From Cranoglanis bouderius (taxonomy: Eukaryota > Chordata > Actinopteri > Siluriformes > Cranoglanididae): a stretch of 64,000 nt of DNA. Of the stretch, positions 35,800-49,461 are shown piece by piece. Every line of letters begins with the position of its first letter. Position 1 is the first letter of the stretch. Where the stretch lies: positions 6,174,501-6,238,500 of the forward strand of contig CM042560.1 of assembly GCA_023630585.1 (NCBI GenBank), written 5' to 3'. Made by a program: the position numbers and the translations under genes. The notes beneath the pieces were generated by a model that had not been told where the DNA came from, did no database searches, and saw only the letters and a program-made list of their open reading frames with translations.

Positions 35800-37357
35800 C
35801 AGTCGTGGCCAAAAGTTTTGAGAATGACACAAATATTAATTTTCACAAAATCTACTGCTTCAGTGTTTTTAGATCTTTTTGTCAGATGTTACTAACTGTT
35901 ACTGAAATATAATCACAAGCATTTCATAAGTGTCAATGGCTTTTACTGACAATTACATGAAGTTTATGCAAAGAGTCAATATTTGCAGTGTTGACCCTTC
36001 TTTTTCAAGACCTCTGCAATTCGCCCTGGCATGCTGTCAATCAACTTCTGGGCCACATCCTGACTGATGGCAGCCCATTCTTGCATAATCAATGCTTGGA
36101 GTTTGTGGGTTTTTGTTTGTCCACCCGTCTCTTGAGGATTGACCACAAATTCTCAATGGGATTAAGGTCTGGGGAGTTTCCTGGCCATGGACCCAAAATG
36201 TCGATGTCTTGTTCCCCGAGCCACTTCGTTATCACTTTTGCCTTGTGCCCAGGTGCCCCATCATGCTGGAAAAGGCATTGTTCGTCACCAAACTGTTTTT
36301 GTATGGTTGGGAGAAGTTGCTCTCTGAGGATGTTTTTGTACCATTCTTTATTCATGGCTGTGTTCTTAGGCAAAATTGTGAGTGAGCCCACTCCCTTGGC
36401 TGAGAAGCAACCCCACACATGAGTGGTCTCAGGATGCTTTACTGTTGGCATGACACAGGACTGATGGTAGCGATCACCTTTTCTTCTCCGGAGAAAGCTT
36501 TTTTCCAAATGCCCCAAACAATCGGAAAGGGGATTCATCAGAGAAAATGACATTACCCCAGTCCTCAACAGTCCAATCCCTGTACTTTTTGCAGAATAGC
36601 AGTCTGTCCCTGATGTTTTTCCTGGAGAGAAGTGGCTTCTTTGCTGCCCGTCTTGACACCAGGCCATCCTCCAAAAGTCTTCGCCTTACTGTGCATGCAG
36701 ACGCACTCACACCTGCCTGCTGCCATTCCTGAGCAAGCTCTGCACTGGTGGTGCCCCGATCCCGCAGCTGAATCAACTTTAGGAGACGGTCCTGGCGCTT
36801 GCTGGACTTTCTTGGGCGCCCTGAAGCCTTCTTCACAACAGTTGAACCTCTCTCCTTGAAGGTCTTGATGATCCGATAAATGGTTGATTTAGGTGCAATC
36901 TTACTAGCAGCAATATCCTTGCCTGTGAATCCCTTTTTGTGCAACGCAATGATGGCTGCACGTGTTTCCTTGCAGGTAACCATAGTTAACAGAGGAAGAA
37001 CAATAATTTCAAGCACCACCCTCCTTTTAAAGCTTCCAGTCTGTTATTCTAACTCAATCAGCATGACAGAGTGATCTCCAGCCTTGTCCTCGTAAACACT
37101 CTCACCTGTGTTAACGAGAGAATCACTGACATGATGTCAGCTGGTCCTTTTGTGGAAGGGCTGAAATGCAGTGGACATGTTTTTTTGGGATTAAGTTCAT
37201 TTTCATGGCAAAGAGGGACTTTGAAATTAATTGCAGTTCATCTGATCACTCTTCATAACATTCTGGAGTATATGCAAATTGCCATCATAAAAACTGAGGC
37301 AGCAGACTTTGTAAAAATTAGTATTTGTGTCATTCTCAAAACTTTTGGCCACGGCTG
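35800..37357 (-). mobile_element. Nearly complete Tc1-like transposon, transposase with two frameshifts
   Basis: Terminal repeats CAGTCGTGGCCAAAAGTTTT and its near inverse (one mismatch) are flanked by TA at 35798-35799 and 37358-37359. The minus-strand transposase starts near 36982 with a helix-turn-helix region (GFTGKDIA, STIYRIIK), a GRPRKSSKRQ hook, and the acidic residues of FSDES, FQHDGAPGH and [11 protein letters not shown]. One frameshift lies near 36500 and a second near 36095, ahead of a C-terminus ending KKKGQHCKY. Both termini and all three catalytic residues survive, so this is the youngest-looking transposon of the window, but it cannot make a full transposase. Confidence 0.88.
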
Positions 37358-37618
37358 TACCTTCAGATTTCAAATTGATAACATTTAGACTGGCTTTGTC
37401 AAGCCAACATCAAAGAACCTAGTTACTGTTTACTGCTCTTTATAGTTTTTTTTTTTTTTAATGCAGAAACATTTAATCTCATTATTTTTTAAGGCATCTT
37501 TTCTCTACAGCATTCCTTTACATGTACCTTGCATGTACTTTTGCACAGTGCTGTATATTTTAAGGGTATTTGAGGCACATTAGTAACAAGTAGAACTAGA
37601 CTTGTTAGCAGTGGTGGC

Positions 37619-40600
37619 ATCCTCGTCCGAGTTATACGTGTTAAAATGTCACTTCTTTTAAACCATTGACTGCTTCTATGGATTTACCCTTGTATTATTT
37701 CAAACAACATCTATAATCATAGAAGAATAAGGATTTGTCATTGGCCACAGAATTTGTGGCTCTGATCGTAGTTACAAGCTGCACAGGTTAGCTCCAGTAT
37801 CAACAAAATCCAAAAAAAGGTGAGTAGAGAGAAAGAAAAAAAAAAGTGACCAGATGTGAAGGTATATATTGCAAATACAACACCGCTGTCACTTTGTGAC
37901 TTTGTTAAGGGATTCAGCATGTGTGTGCATTGGAGAATATCCAGGCGTCAGACAGTTAGAAGGGGTTGAAACAGAACGTGTTACGTAATGTTCTGAGTAT
38001 CTGAGTATGTTTCGGTTAAATGGTTAACTAAACTCAATTAAAAGGGTTGCCCAAACGTGTAGCCTCATCATGCAGCTCTCTAATGCAGACAACAAACCGA
38101 CTGAGCAAAGTAAAAGTAGCAAATAATCCTTATTCTATAATATGCGTGTACGAATTATTTTTCACACCAGGGGCAGAGGGATCTAAAAAGACAAATGTTT
38201 TCTTTAAAAAAAATCTAGGTTTGTATTTTAAGTGTCTTTTTTTTGTGTTTGTCTCAAAGCAACCGCCAAGGACATGCCCTGTTTTTGCCAAGAGGCAGAG
38301 ATAATACCAGAAATGCAACAACTGCAGAATGTGGAGGATGTGCCCAGTCGTATCTCAGAGGCTTTGTGGCGTAATGGCGAAGCTCAGCACACAGAACAAA
38401 CTCTGTTACAGATGTGTACAGTGAAACTGGCGGACTTCAGGAAAACACAGGGACTGAATGCAAAAATGATATCAGAAGGAAATGTTCATACTGGAGGTAG
38501 TTATGATTAGAAAGATGACTATGATGATATTACACCCTAATTGTAGGAGCATTAAATGTGTTAATATTGTTGTATAATGTCTTTTCTATAGTCTATGTTG
38601 CTTGCATATTTGCATGTATTATTTTCCGTACTCCCCTTGTGGTGAATGAGATGAATTGCATGCATTTTGGTATTTCCTGGAGGTAGCCATCTTAAACAGG
38701 ATGTGATGTGGCAATGGGGGAGGGAAGGGAGTCAGTTTTTTGACCTGCACATCAACTATCTTTCACTTGACAGTTTTGTCTTATTTTTTTTTTAAGTATT
38801 TATGCTTTTGTTACAATAAACACCAGTCATGATCAAAGAGGCTTTGGAGCAGCGTCAATTTTACTTTCCCACACGGAAGTGGCTACATATCAGAAGGAAG
38901 CCGCTACAGTAACGTAACGACTGTGTAATCTGTCAGTTTTGCTTTAGGACCTCTTCGTCTTTTGAAGACGTCTTATTTGTGTGTCTAAGTTCCAGGTGAA
39001 TCCAATTTTCTTGGAGACCAGCAAACACTGCAGGCTCAGATAAAGATGTGTTCTGTGAGACTGGTGGATTGTAGAAAAATACTAAACAGAAAAGCAACAG
39101 ATGAGGGTGAACCAGATGACAGGGCTCATGATCATGAACGCAATAGCAGTGATTTTACTTCCTCCAGTGAGTATATAATGGTTGTATTGTAGATCTGAAT
39201 ACAAATTGTTATAAATTGCCATAAATTTCATAAAGTATGTGGGGTGCATTGTAAGTGAAGGTAGATATGATATTTTGGGTGATTTGTGAATGTGACACCC
39301 TGGCCTCCCTCTATAGTTTTAGGATCTTGAACCGTTAAATTTGTAGTGATTCACTTCTGTAGTGCATCTGTCTGCCGTATCTCATTTTCATCTAACTCCT
39401 TGTGTGATCTTGAACGACCCTTGCCTTGGTGAGTAATGTAGACCTTGATGTGGGTAGTAAAACGAGAACTGGGGGCAAGCTGACATTTATGGGCAAATTC
39501 TCTTATGGTAGTTTCAAATAACGGGTTCAGACCACTTATCTCAGTTTCATGCATCATCATGTATACTATGTAACACTCCACAACACTGAGTGGTGAGAAC
39601 TAATACAAAGTGGTACGATCCTCGTCCGAGTTATACGTGTTAAAATGTCACTTCTTTTAAACCATTGACTGCTTCTATGGATTTACCCTTGTATTATTTC
39701 AAACAACATCTATAATCATAGAAGAATAAGGATTTGTCATTGGCCACAGAATTTGTGGCTCTGATCGTAGTTACAAGCTGCACAGGTTAGCTCCAGTATC
39801 AACAAAATCCAGCACAAAAGGCGAGTAGAGAAAAAAAAAAAGTGACCAGATGTGAAGGTATATATTGCAAATACAACACCGCTGTCACTTTGTGACTTTG
39901 TTAAGGGATTCAGCATGTGTGTGCATTGGAGAATATCCAGGCGTCAGACAGTTAGAAGGGGTTAAAACAGAACATGTTACGTAATGTTCTGAGTATCTGA
40001 GTATGTTTCGGTTAAATGGTTAACTAAACTCAATTAAAAGGGTTGCCCAAACGTGTAGCCTCATCATGCAGCTCTCTAATGCAGACAACAAACCGACTGA
40101 GCAAAGTAAAAGTAGCAAATAATCCTTATTCTATAATATGCGTGTACGAATTATTTTTCACACCAGGGGCAGAGGGATCTAAAAAGACAAATGTTTTCTT
40201 TAAAAAAAATCTAGGTTTGTATTTTAAGTGTCTTTTTTTTGTGTTTGTCTCAAAGCAACCGCCAAGGACATGCCCTGTTTTTGCCAAGAGGCAGAGATAA
40301 TACCAGAAATGCAACAACTGCAGAATGTGGAGGATGTGCCCAGTCGTATCTCAGAGGCTTTGTGGCGTAATGGCGAAGCTCAGCACACAGAACAAACTCT
40401 GTTACAGATGTGTACAGTGAAACTGGCGGACTTCAGGAAAACACGGGGACTGAATGCAAAAATGATATCAGAAGGAAATGTTCATACTGGAGGTAGTTAT
40501 GATTAGAAAGATGACTATGATGATATTACACCCTAACATAACGACAGTGTAATCTGTCAGTTTTGCTTTAGCGTCCTCTTCGTCTTTTGAAGACGTCTTA

Positions 40601-41240
40601 TTTGTGTGTCTAAGTTCCAGGTAAATCCAATTTTCATGGAGACCAGCAAACACTGCAGGCTCAGATAAAGATGTGTTCTGTGAGACTGGTGGATTGTAGA
40701 AAAATACTAAACAGAAAAGCAACAGATGAGGGTGAACCAGATGACAGGGCTCATGATCATGAACGCAATAGCAGTGATTTTACTTCCTCCAGTGAGTATA
40801 TAATGGTTGTATTGTAGATCTGAATACAAATTGTTATAAATTGTCATAAATTTCATAAAGTATGTGCATTGTAAGTGAAGGTAGATGTGATATTTTGGGT
40901 GATTTGTGAATGTGACACCCTGGCCTCCCTCTATAGTTTTAGATTCTTGAACCGTTAAATTTGTAGTGATTCACTTCTGTAGTGCATCTGTCTGCCATAT
41001 CTCATTTTCAACTAACTCCTTGTGTGATCTTGAACGACCCTTGCCTTGGTGAGTAATGTAGACCTTGATGTGGGTAGTAAAACGAGAACTGGGGGCAAAC
41101 TGACGTTTATGGGCAAGTTCTCTTATGGTAGTTTCAAATAACAGGGGTTCAGGCCACTTATCTCAGTTTCATGCATCATCATATATACTATGTAACACTC
41201 CACAACACTGAGTGGTGAGAACTAATACAAAATGGTACGA
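37619..41240 (+). repeat. Recent head-to-tail segmental duplication of zinc-finger 5' exons
   Basis: Copy 1 is 37619-39617, copy 2 39618-41240. They are almost identical except for about 375 bp (38540-38915) present only in copy 1. The unit contains exon A and exon B of the zinc-finger gene with their introns. The junction lies in GGTACGATCC, with a TACGA echo at the far end of copy 2. Confidence 0.9.
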
Positions 41241-43067
41241 GGATATGTTCTCGTCATTAGTCTGGGTCTAATGGCCCAATGAGGTCCATGCCAATTCTCT
41301 CAACAGTATCCCCAGTTAATGGGAGCAGGCACAATGGAGCTAATTCTAACCCTAGAAATCCCCAAGAGGAATCTCTCCGTTCCCCTGCTCTGTGTTGCCA
41401 AGTAGCACCTGCCCAACAAGAGCCACACAAAAAAACACTCTCATCCAACGTCGTCTAGTGGCCCTAAACACATTCAGCTGTCCCCTCGAGGCAAAAAGTC
41501 CCTCCTAATATGGAGATGAAAATGACATGAAACATTTAATCTGTGAAATGTTATTAAACATTCGTGACATGTTTTATCTAGAGAAGCTAGAAAGTCGTGA
41601 ATCATTCTCTCTCTCTTCCTTTCCCTTTTTGTCCCTCTCTCCTGAATCAGAAGATGTAGAATAAATAGAAGACTAAATTACGTTCTCTCTTTTTTCACAC
41701 ATATTAGAAATAGTTCAGTGCAAATTGTAACATTTTTCTAAACTTATGCAATACAGCAGTCATTTGCTAATGTTTTATTGTTGTCATGTATTGTCTATAG
41801 ACATTGCTGCTAAGAACATTTTGAAAAGGAATTCAATGGCCAAACTGGCAGTGATTGCAAATTGCAGCCCATTTGTGAATTATTGCTTGGGCACTAATTG
41901 TATTTAAAAGTTTAAAAGTTCTTTTTCTCTCATGAAATTGCAGACGAGTCCAGCAAGTCATCATCCGACGAATGGGATCAATCTACCTCTCATGAACAAA
42001 TGATCAAAAGAAAGCGCCTTAGAAAAGTTACGTTTGTGAAGGGCTCCTTTGTATTACGTCATTCAGGCAAACATGTACTTCAAATGGAACAAAGGACGAA
42101 TCAGTGCAGCCAGTGCAATAAGACTTTCAGTCGTTCATCACACTTGAGAAAGCATCAGAGAGTGCACACTGAGGAGAAGCCTTACCACTGCACACAATGT
42201 GGAAAAACGTTTACACAAAAATCAGGCCTGCAAATTCACCAGAGAGTGCACACTGGGGAGAAGCCTTACCAGTGCACACAGTGTGGTAAAACCTTCGCAC
42301 AAGGCTCACAACTACAGAGACACCAGATGGTGCACACTAAAGTAAACGACAGCTCTCAGTCCGACAAGACGCACGTATCAAATATTAAAGCTGGCGAGGA
42401 GTGTTTACGTTGCAAACACTGTGGAAAACAATTCTCAAGCACATTAGGTTTTCAGAGGCACACGAATGCACATTCTCAAACGAAGCAATATCAGTGCTCC
42501 GAGTGTGGTCAACAATTCCGGCATTCTTTGTCCCTTAAAGTTCACAAGAGAATACATACTGGGGAAAAACCATACAAGTGCTCTCAATGTGATAAGGCAT
42601 TTCTAAATTCCTCATCTCTTATAGTACACCAAAGGCTACACACTGGACAAAAGCCTTACCACTGTGACCTGTGTGGAAAACAGTTTTCACAATCAACACA
42701 TCTGCGAACCCACCAGAGGGTGCACACCAAAGTAAAGCCGTACAGCTGCTCGCAGTGCGGCAAGTGTTTCAATCAGTCATCACATCTTGCAGTGCACAAG
42801 CTATTGCACACCGGACAGAAGCCTTACTGCTGCTCCACCTGTGACAAAGGATTCAGAACAACCAACCACCTTAAACTGCACCAGAGGACACACACTGGGG
42901 AAAAGCCGTACAGCTGCTCTGTGTGCGGATTGTGTTTCACTCAGTCTCCGAGCCTTAAACAGCATCTGAGAATACACACTGGAGAGAAGCCTTACCAGTG
43001 CTCTAAATGTGATAGTGTATTCAGACAGTATGGCACACTTAAATACCATGAACGTCTGCACACCTGA
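38313..43067 (+). CDS. C2H2 zinc-finger protein, 11 fingers, with novel N-terminal module
   Basis: Probably a nuclear DNA-binding protein. Simplest transcript: exon A 38313-38496, exon B 38996-39166, finger exon 41944-43067, 1479 nt, 492 residues, all junctions in phase. Duplicate exons A' 40309-40492 and B' 40621-40791 also fit: B' can be added or substituted without breaking the frame. Start: ATG 38313 (MQQLQNVEDVPS) aligns with Met in both sister loci. An upstream in-frame ATG at 38271 (MPCFCQEAE) is possible. Exons A and B carry LLQMCTVKLADFRK and QIKMCSVRLVDCRK. The finger exon opens with an acidic-serine stretch and IKRKR, then 11 C2H2 fingers joined by TGEKPY-type linkers, with an irregular 25-residue gap between fingers 3 and 4. 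AATAAA at 43506-43511. No KRAB, SCAN or BTB seen. Confidence 0.85.
41257..41460 (-). mobile_element. Gypsy integrase fragment
   Basis: The minus strand spells LPLTGDTVERIGMDLIGPLDPD, the start of the integrase core of Gypsy elements (ERIGMDLIGPL), preceded by a C..C-containing stretch. No LTRs nearby. It abuts the end of the segmental duplication at 41240. Confidence 0.6.
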
Positions 43068-43074
43068 GGTGTGA

Positions 43075-43250
43075 ACCAGTTACATTTACATTAACGGCAT
43101 TTGCGAGACGCCCTTATCCAGAGCGACTTACATTTTTATTTCATTTATACATCTGAGCAAGTCAGGGTTAAGGGCCTTGCTCAAGGGCCCAACAGTGGCA
43201 GCTTGGCAGTGCTGGGGTTTGACCTCATGTGCTACCACTGCCACCAGTTA
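43075..43250 (+). repeat. SINE-like repeat in the 3' UTR of the zinc-finger gene
   Basis: TTACATTTACATTAACGGC, CTTATCCAGAGCGACTTACA, GGGTTAAGGGCCTTGCTCAAG and CAACAGTGGCAGCTTGGCAG blocks begin 8 bp after the stop codon. Shares its core with the repeat at 32600. Confidence 0.65.
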
Positions 43251-43259
43251 TGTATGGTG

Positions 43260-44700
43260 ATACTTCATGTTTTGATACCCTAGGAAAAATGATCGTGTAC
43301 TCAATTATTATTTCCCACTCAGGCAATAGGGAAGCGCTTAGTATTTACTGTAACAAGAATAATTGTCAGTATAACTTTTCATGACTTATCGTGATTACTT
43401 TTTAAATGATATATTTTTAAAATATACGCAAACAGACTTGATTTGAGTCAACTTATTGATATGAACACTTTTTCATGTTTTCGAATGCAGTAGGAATGAA
43501 GAAACAATAAAGGATGTTATTTTATATGGACAGCAATCCCTCCCAGGAAACAATGCTTTCAGGTCCGTCTCCGACTCCAACCACACCCCCAAGTACAGCA
43601 CAGGGCTGCGATTGGACAGTGATTTCTATGTGGCAAAACTGCAACGCACTGATGAAAGTGAAATGCAGTGCAACAGGGAATTATGTTCACATCTGTCACA
43701 AAGTCAGCGTTTTCCTCACTAAAAAAAAAAGCAACGCCTGCTGATTATTTTTCACTGAAGAGATAATGCAATGTAAGAGCAGTGCAGTGAAGCTTTGTTT
43801 TTTGTTTTTTTCAGTGTGGCACACTGTGCTATGCAGATCATGGCTTCAGCAACCAGATGAAACCAAGATGTCAAGAAAATCGTACAGAAACAGCTGATCT
43901 TTATTTGGGGTTAATCTGAATCACTTCGTTGATGAAAGTCGTGTCATAATTACTTTTGAACATGAGTTTGAATGTGATTCTGAGCACAGGCACATGCCCC
44001 AATAGAAAAGGGTGTGAACACTTACGCAACTGTAAGCCCCACCAAAAGGTTTCTATTTGTTTTTCACTTGAACTTTGTTGGCTGCTAAATCACATTAAAG
44101 GTGGGATGGGGGAATGGCTGGGAAGTACATGTTTTAAAGAGCATTTAATTGGCTGAACATATGGAATGTATTAATCAATCAGTGTGTCAATCAGTGCGTA
44201 ACCAACTCATGTATAACCAGTGTATAAGGTTTGATGATTGAGAAACAAGTTATATTCAAAGAAATGGGTTAATCCACCGATGTTTGTTAGTGTAAACAAA
44301 TGTTAATCAGTATACTGGTACCTGTCTGGATTGGGAAAGTATGTAAGCTCTTTGGAATGCAGTTTAAAAAAAAAAAAAAATAGACTGGTGGTACCACGCC
44401 ACCATTAAAGAGAAGACTTTTTAATTAATGGTGGCACGAGGCCAATGTATGATCTAATGAAAAAAGGGGAAATCCAGCCAGATGAGACCAGTGTTTCAGA
44501 ATAGTATAAAAGCCTGTAATAAATATGCTTATATCAGTCATTCTGCAGACTGATTTGACTTTATTGTTTGCATAATAAAGTCTACCTTTTGACATCAAGA
44601 CCCCGAGACTCTTCGAGTGTTTTTGCTGAAGAAGATTCCAGGACAAACACAAGTCCAGTACATGATGTTAGATTAGAATTTGATTTTTTATGTTTTTTGA
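43260..44700. other. Gene-free interval
   Basis: Contains the putative poly(A) signal of the upstream zinc-finger gene and otherwise AT-rich DNA. No exons or recognisable complete transposons were found. Confidence 0.35.
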
Positions 44701-44736
44701 TGAAAAATAAAATTATAGCCTATATTATGCCTATAT

Positions 44737-44863
<127 letters not shown>

Positions 44864-45195
44864 TGATATTGTATCGGTGTCCATAGGGTGCAAAAAGTAA
44901 TATGATCATTTAGATAGAAAATAAAACTACCGCAACAGTAACTGCCCGCTGAGCTGCGTTTTTCAGCGCGTGCACGCGACGTCACTGGGGGAGGCTCGTG
45001 CACGTGGCAGAGTGCAGCCAGACTCCAATACGTCATGACGCAAAGAGGGCGTGCACACGCCTGTATTATTATTATTTATTTATTTATTTTTTAAGACCCG
45101 AAGAGCAAGCGTGCAATTAAAAATCTTTTCTAATCCGGACTGGTTTCAAGGTCTCATCTGGACGAGAGACGGAGGAAGACTTTATAAAAAAGGTC

Positions 45196-45224
45196 GGTTT
45201 TTTTTTTTTTTTTTTTTTTTTTTA
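45196..45224. repeat. Poly-T tract
   Basis: A T run of more than 25 bp, possibly the reverse poly-A of an unrecognised retroelement. Nothing else in the interval 44870-45670 was recognised apart from a TTATT-type run at 45062. Confidence 0.6.
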
Positions 45225-45674
45225 ACACCCAGGAAGCTAGACCTAGTCCAAACAGTAGTTTTGCTGTATTTGGTCTGTCTTGTGTCTTAAAATAACCGAG
45301 ATGATTATTTCATTCTGCAGCATCTAATGTAACGTGGGTACGAGAGAAAAGATAAAGATTCGTTGCATTGCTTTTGAAGAAGCCATGTTCTTGATGTTTA
45401 CCAACATTAAGACAATACAACGGGAAGCACGAGCAAGGATGCGGGGATCTCAAACAAACCGACGTCACAAATCACGCGTTACATTTTTACACTGCACACA
45501 ATGCACTCCACTTTATAGATAAACTTTTTGCACCTAAAGTCTCTCTATCATTTAAATTTAAGCAGTTCTAATGTATCATTAAGGTATGCCATATTTTTCA
45601 GGCATTTTTGTATGATCTCTGATTATCTATGAAACACATGTCAAATGATTTCCACTTCAAGTCAGCATAGCCAT

Positions 45675-46310
45675 TCCTTCATATTTAACCACCACAGAAA
45701 TCAAACGAACCCATCTCCTAATTTATTTAATTACATTTTATTGGCAACCAGCCGCTATGGTGAGATCGGGATTGTGTGTTTGAACCCCACCCCCCCCTCT
45801 CGATTTCTGATAGTTGCTAGATAGCTGTGTCCTGGGTTCGATCCTGAGCTCAGGTCACTGTCCGTGCAAGGTTTCACATGTTCTCCCTGTGTTCGTGTGG
45901 GATTTCTCCAGGTTCATTGGTTTCCTCGTTGGACTACTGATCGGGAGGTTGTGAGTTCAAATCCCTCAACTGCTCAGTTGTATAAAAATGAGATGAATGT
46001 AAGTTCCTCTGGATAAGAGCATCTGCCAATTGCTGTAAATGTAAACTGAGAGAGTGTATGTGTTGTTTGCGATGGACTGGCATCTCATCCATGGTGAATT
46101 CTCCTTCTCCTCCCAGTAAGGTAGGTTCTGGATGCACCGTGAACTTCAGCAAGTTTCCTCCATATTTAACCACCCAAGACATCAAATGAACTTATCCCTT
46201 AATTTATTTAATCACATTCTCCCACCTTGCGCCCAGGGTTACTGGGATAGGCTCCGGATTCACCGTGAACATGACCAGGATAAAACTATTGAAAGTCAGT
46301 GAGAGAGCTG
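45675..46310. repeat. Composite of SINE and dispersed fish repeat with internal direct repeats
   Basis: The block CATATTTAACCACC through TAATTTATTTAAT occurs at 45678 and again at 46161. Between them lie repeat fragments (CACATGTTCTCCCTGTG, TTTCCTCGTTGG) and a SINE tail (CTCTGGATAAGAGCATCTGCCAA) with a B-box-like GAGTTCAAATCCC at 45951. Confidence 0.55.
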
Positions 46311-46319
46311 CTAATGAGC

Positions 46320-47780
46320 TAACTAGCTAGGCTGACAGCCAGCCTAAAATATCATTTATCCCCTACTTTTCTTTTGTATGCCTATTGACGTTATTAATAT
46401 GGCAAGATTTATTGACGGTAGATTACACTTTATATTACAGTGCCAAATTCAGAATACCACCACTGCTTATACTACTACTGCTATCCACCCAAAATGCATG
46501 AGTGTATCACACTTATATTTAATTGTACAGGTTAATTGTAAAATAAATTGTATGCTGATTTTATTTAGCGTATTCCCCCCCGAAATTAATTCCTGGCTCT
46601 GCCACTGAACATGTACGGGAGCAGGTGGGATTAGTCGAACTTTCAGTAGGAGCGAGCGGGATTGATCGCACTTTCAGCAGGAACAGTTCGGATTGGTTAA
46701 GAGTGATGAAATTGGTGAAAGTTTATTAAGGATAAAGCAGCAGTGGGATTGAAAACAGTCCAGCACACACATCTACTAATGTCTCCGCTTTTAATTTGGG
46801 AATGACGGTGCAAAAATTTTCCTTTTTGTTTCCTGAAGACAAGGTAAAATCTTGTTTCATTTTCCAGAATTGGAGATTTTGTTGGGAATTGGGGATTTTG
46901 TATTGGGTTATGCTACACACCACTATGAGGCAGCAGGAAATGTGTGAAAATACAGGAGGTTTTGATTATGAGAGAACCCCAAATGAACTTCATATAGACA
47001 ATACAGTGGGATTTTCATGCGGCCTGAGATAGTCACCAATGAGTCAACCAAGCATCTGTCACTATTGAGTAGGCAATCGCAGAAGGAGCTTCTTAAACTA
47101 ATTACAGGTGTGGTTTGTAATGTTAAAAACAACCATATAATATCAAAGATACTAATGCAAACTATAATATGCAATATTGCCATGCAATGTATATTACTTG
47201 TTTCTTCACTTAAAGGTGCAATAGTCAATATTTTTAATTTCCTACTAGTACAAATAATGTGGGGAATTATGTAGAAACAATTAAAAAAAAAACAGTTTAA
47301 GCCATTGTCTCAGAACAAGTGTATTATGTAGCTAAAAGAAAAAAAAAAAAAAACCCACTCTGGAAGCCTGGTTTCTGGTCTGGAATGTTTGTTTGTATTT
47401 GGATTGCCCTCTTGTCATTCATTTTATAGACACAACCCAAATGCCCCTTCACATCCTCATAAATCATTATGAGGGAAGTTGCATGCTTATAGAGTTTTAA
47501 CTTGGCTTTCAAACAGTTGAATGTTTGAGTGTGCTTGAAAGTGATGTCATGACAGTCCTTGCTAATGGTAACTCTAGTTGAACCGCCATACGTTTTGGAG
47601 GTGGAGCTTTGTGTGCATGGGTGGAAATTTACCTAAATCACCTTTAAGGCTTCTGTGTTTATTCAGTTTGTAAATTCCTTTTCCCTAAAAAGCAGTTCAC
47701 AAGGCACATTTATATTGCAAGTGTGATTTGCTTTACAGGGAAAGAGTACTTCTAAAAATAAAATGCTCCTTTAAACATCG
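46320..47780. other. Upstream region of the third zinc-finger locus
   Basis: No coding exon recognised. The promoter and any non-coding first exon of the gene at 47868 should lie here, but no element was identified with confidence. Confidence 0.3.
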
Positions 47781-47867
47781 TCTCAAACTTATTTGAGTGC
47801 ATTTTTTGTGTTTGTCTTGAAGCAACAGTTCAAATTCTTGCACCGTTTCTGCAAAGACACCGAATTA

Positions 47868-49410
47868 ATGCCACAAATGCAAAAACTGCAGAACGTGGAG
47901 GATGTGCCCAGTCCTGACGAACATCTCACGGAGTGTTTGTGCTGTCATGGCGAAGATCAGCACACAGAGCGGACTCTGTTAAAGATGTGCACTGTGAGAC
48001 TGGTGGACTTCAGGAAAATACAGGGTCTGAGTGCAAAAATAATATCAGAAGGAAATCTTCAGACTGGAGGTAATTTTGATTAGAAAGATGATCACAATGA
48101 CATTATAACCTAGAGTGACTAATCTGACCGTTTTGTTTCAGCACCCGTTTCCTCTTTTAAAGATGCTTTCTTTGTATTTCTAAGTTTCAGGTGAATCCAG
48201 CATGTCTGATGCAGAGCAGCAACCACTGCAGGCTCAATTAAAGATGACTTCAGTGAGATCAGCAGTGGACTGTGGAAAAATACAAAGCAGTAAAGCAACA
48301 GTTGAGATTCAACCAGAAGAAGGGGCTTATTATCATAAATACAAACACACCAATTTCATTTCTTCCAGTGAGTATATAGTGGCTGTGTTGTGGATGAATG
48401 CAAATGGTCGTAATGTGTGTGGGATGCACAGGAAGTAAAGCTACACTTCCTTTTCTTGTGGATCTCAACTGGATTTGAGATGTAGAATGAATGTAATAGG
48501 AGTTTTCCCCCAGCAGCATTTAAAGCAACAAAAATGTTGTCCAAAAATGATTGAATATATTATCCAAAAATGAAATCACATTTTTTTAACTTGCCCAAAT
48601 ATAATTAATCAGACAAGATGTTTGGTTTCTGAAGTTTACTTTGTACGGAAGGTAGGAATTTTTATTGTTAACAAGGAAGCATGCTGTGAACTTTTTAATG
48701 TCTAACTCGCCGCATTTGACTTGAAAAATGTGCTGTTGTACACAAACAACTTTAATATTGCACAGGAGAAGGTAGTTAAGTTATTAAAACAATTATAACT
48801 ATTATATTACTCTCATCCACTTTATTAGGAACACCTGTACACCTGCACATTCATGCAGTTATCCAATCAGCCAATCATGTGGCTAGCAGCGCAGTGCATT
48901 AAATCATGCACATACAGGTCAAGAGCTTCTGTTAATGTTCACATCAAATATCAGAATGGGGAAAAAATTAACCTCAGTGACTTTAATCGTGGCATGGTTG
49001 TTGGTACCAGATGGGCTGGTTTGAGTATTTTTAGAAACTGCTGATCTCCTGGGATTTTCACACACAGCAGTCTCTATAGTTCACTCAAAATGGTGCGAAA
49101 AACAAAAAACATTGGGTGAGTGACAGTTTTGTGGGTGGAAACATCCTGTTGATAAGAGAGGTCAGAGAAAAATGGGCAGATTGGTTCGAGCTGCCAGGAA
49201 GGATATAGTAACTCAAATAATCATCCTTTACAAATGTGGTGAGCAGAAAAGCATCTCAGAATGCACAATGCATCAAACCTTGAGGTGGATGGGTTACAAC
49301 AGCAGAAGACCACATCAGGTTCCACTTCTGTCAGCCAAGAACAAGAAACTAAGGCTATCATGGGCACAGACTCACCCAAACTGGTCAGTTGAAGACTGGA
49401 AAAATTTATA

Positions 49411-49461
<51 letters not shown>

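Noticed and set aside
38540..38915. 375 bp present only in copy 1 of the duplication, considered as a mobile insertion
   Set aside because: No terminal repeats or target duplication visible; a deletion in copy 2 explains it as well.
45951..45965. tRNA gene suggested by a B-box-like sequence
   Set aside because: No cloverleaf or anticodon arm; it is part of a tRNA-derived SINE.
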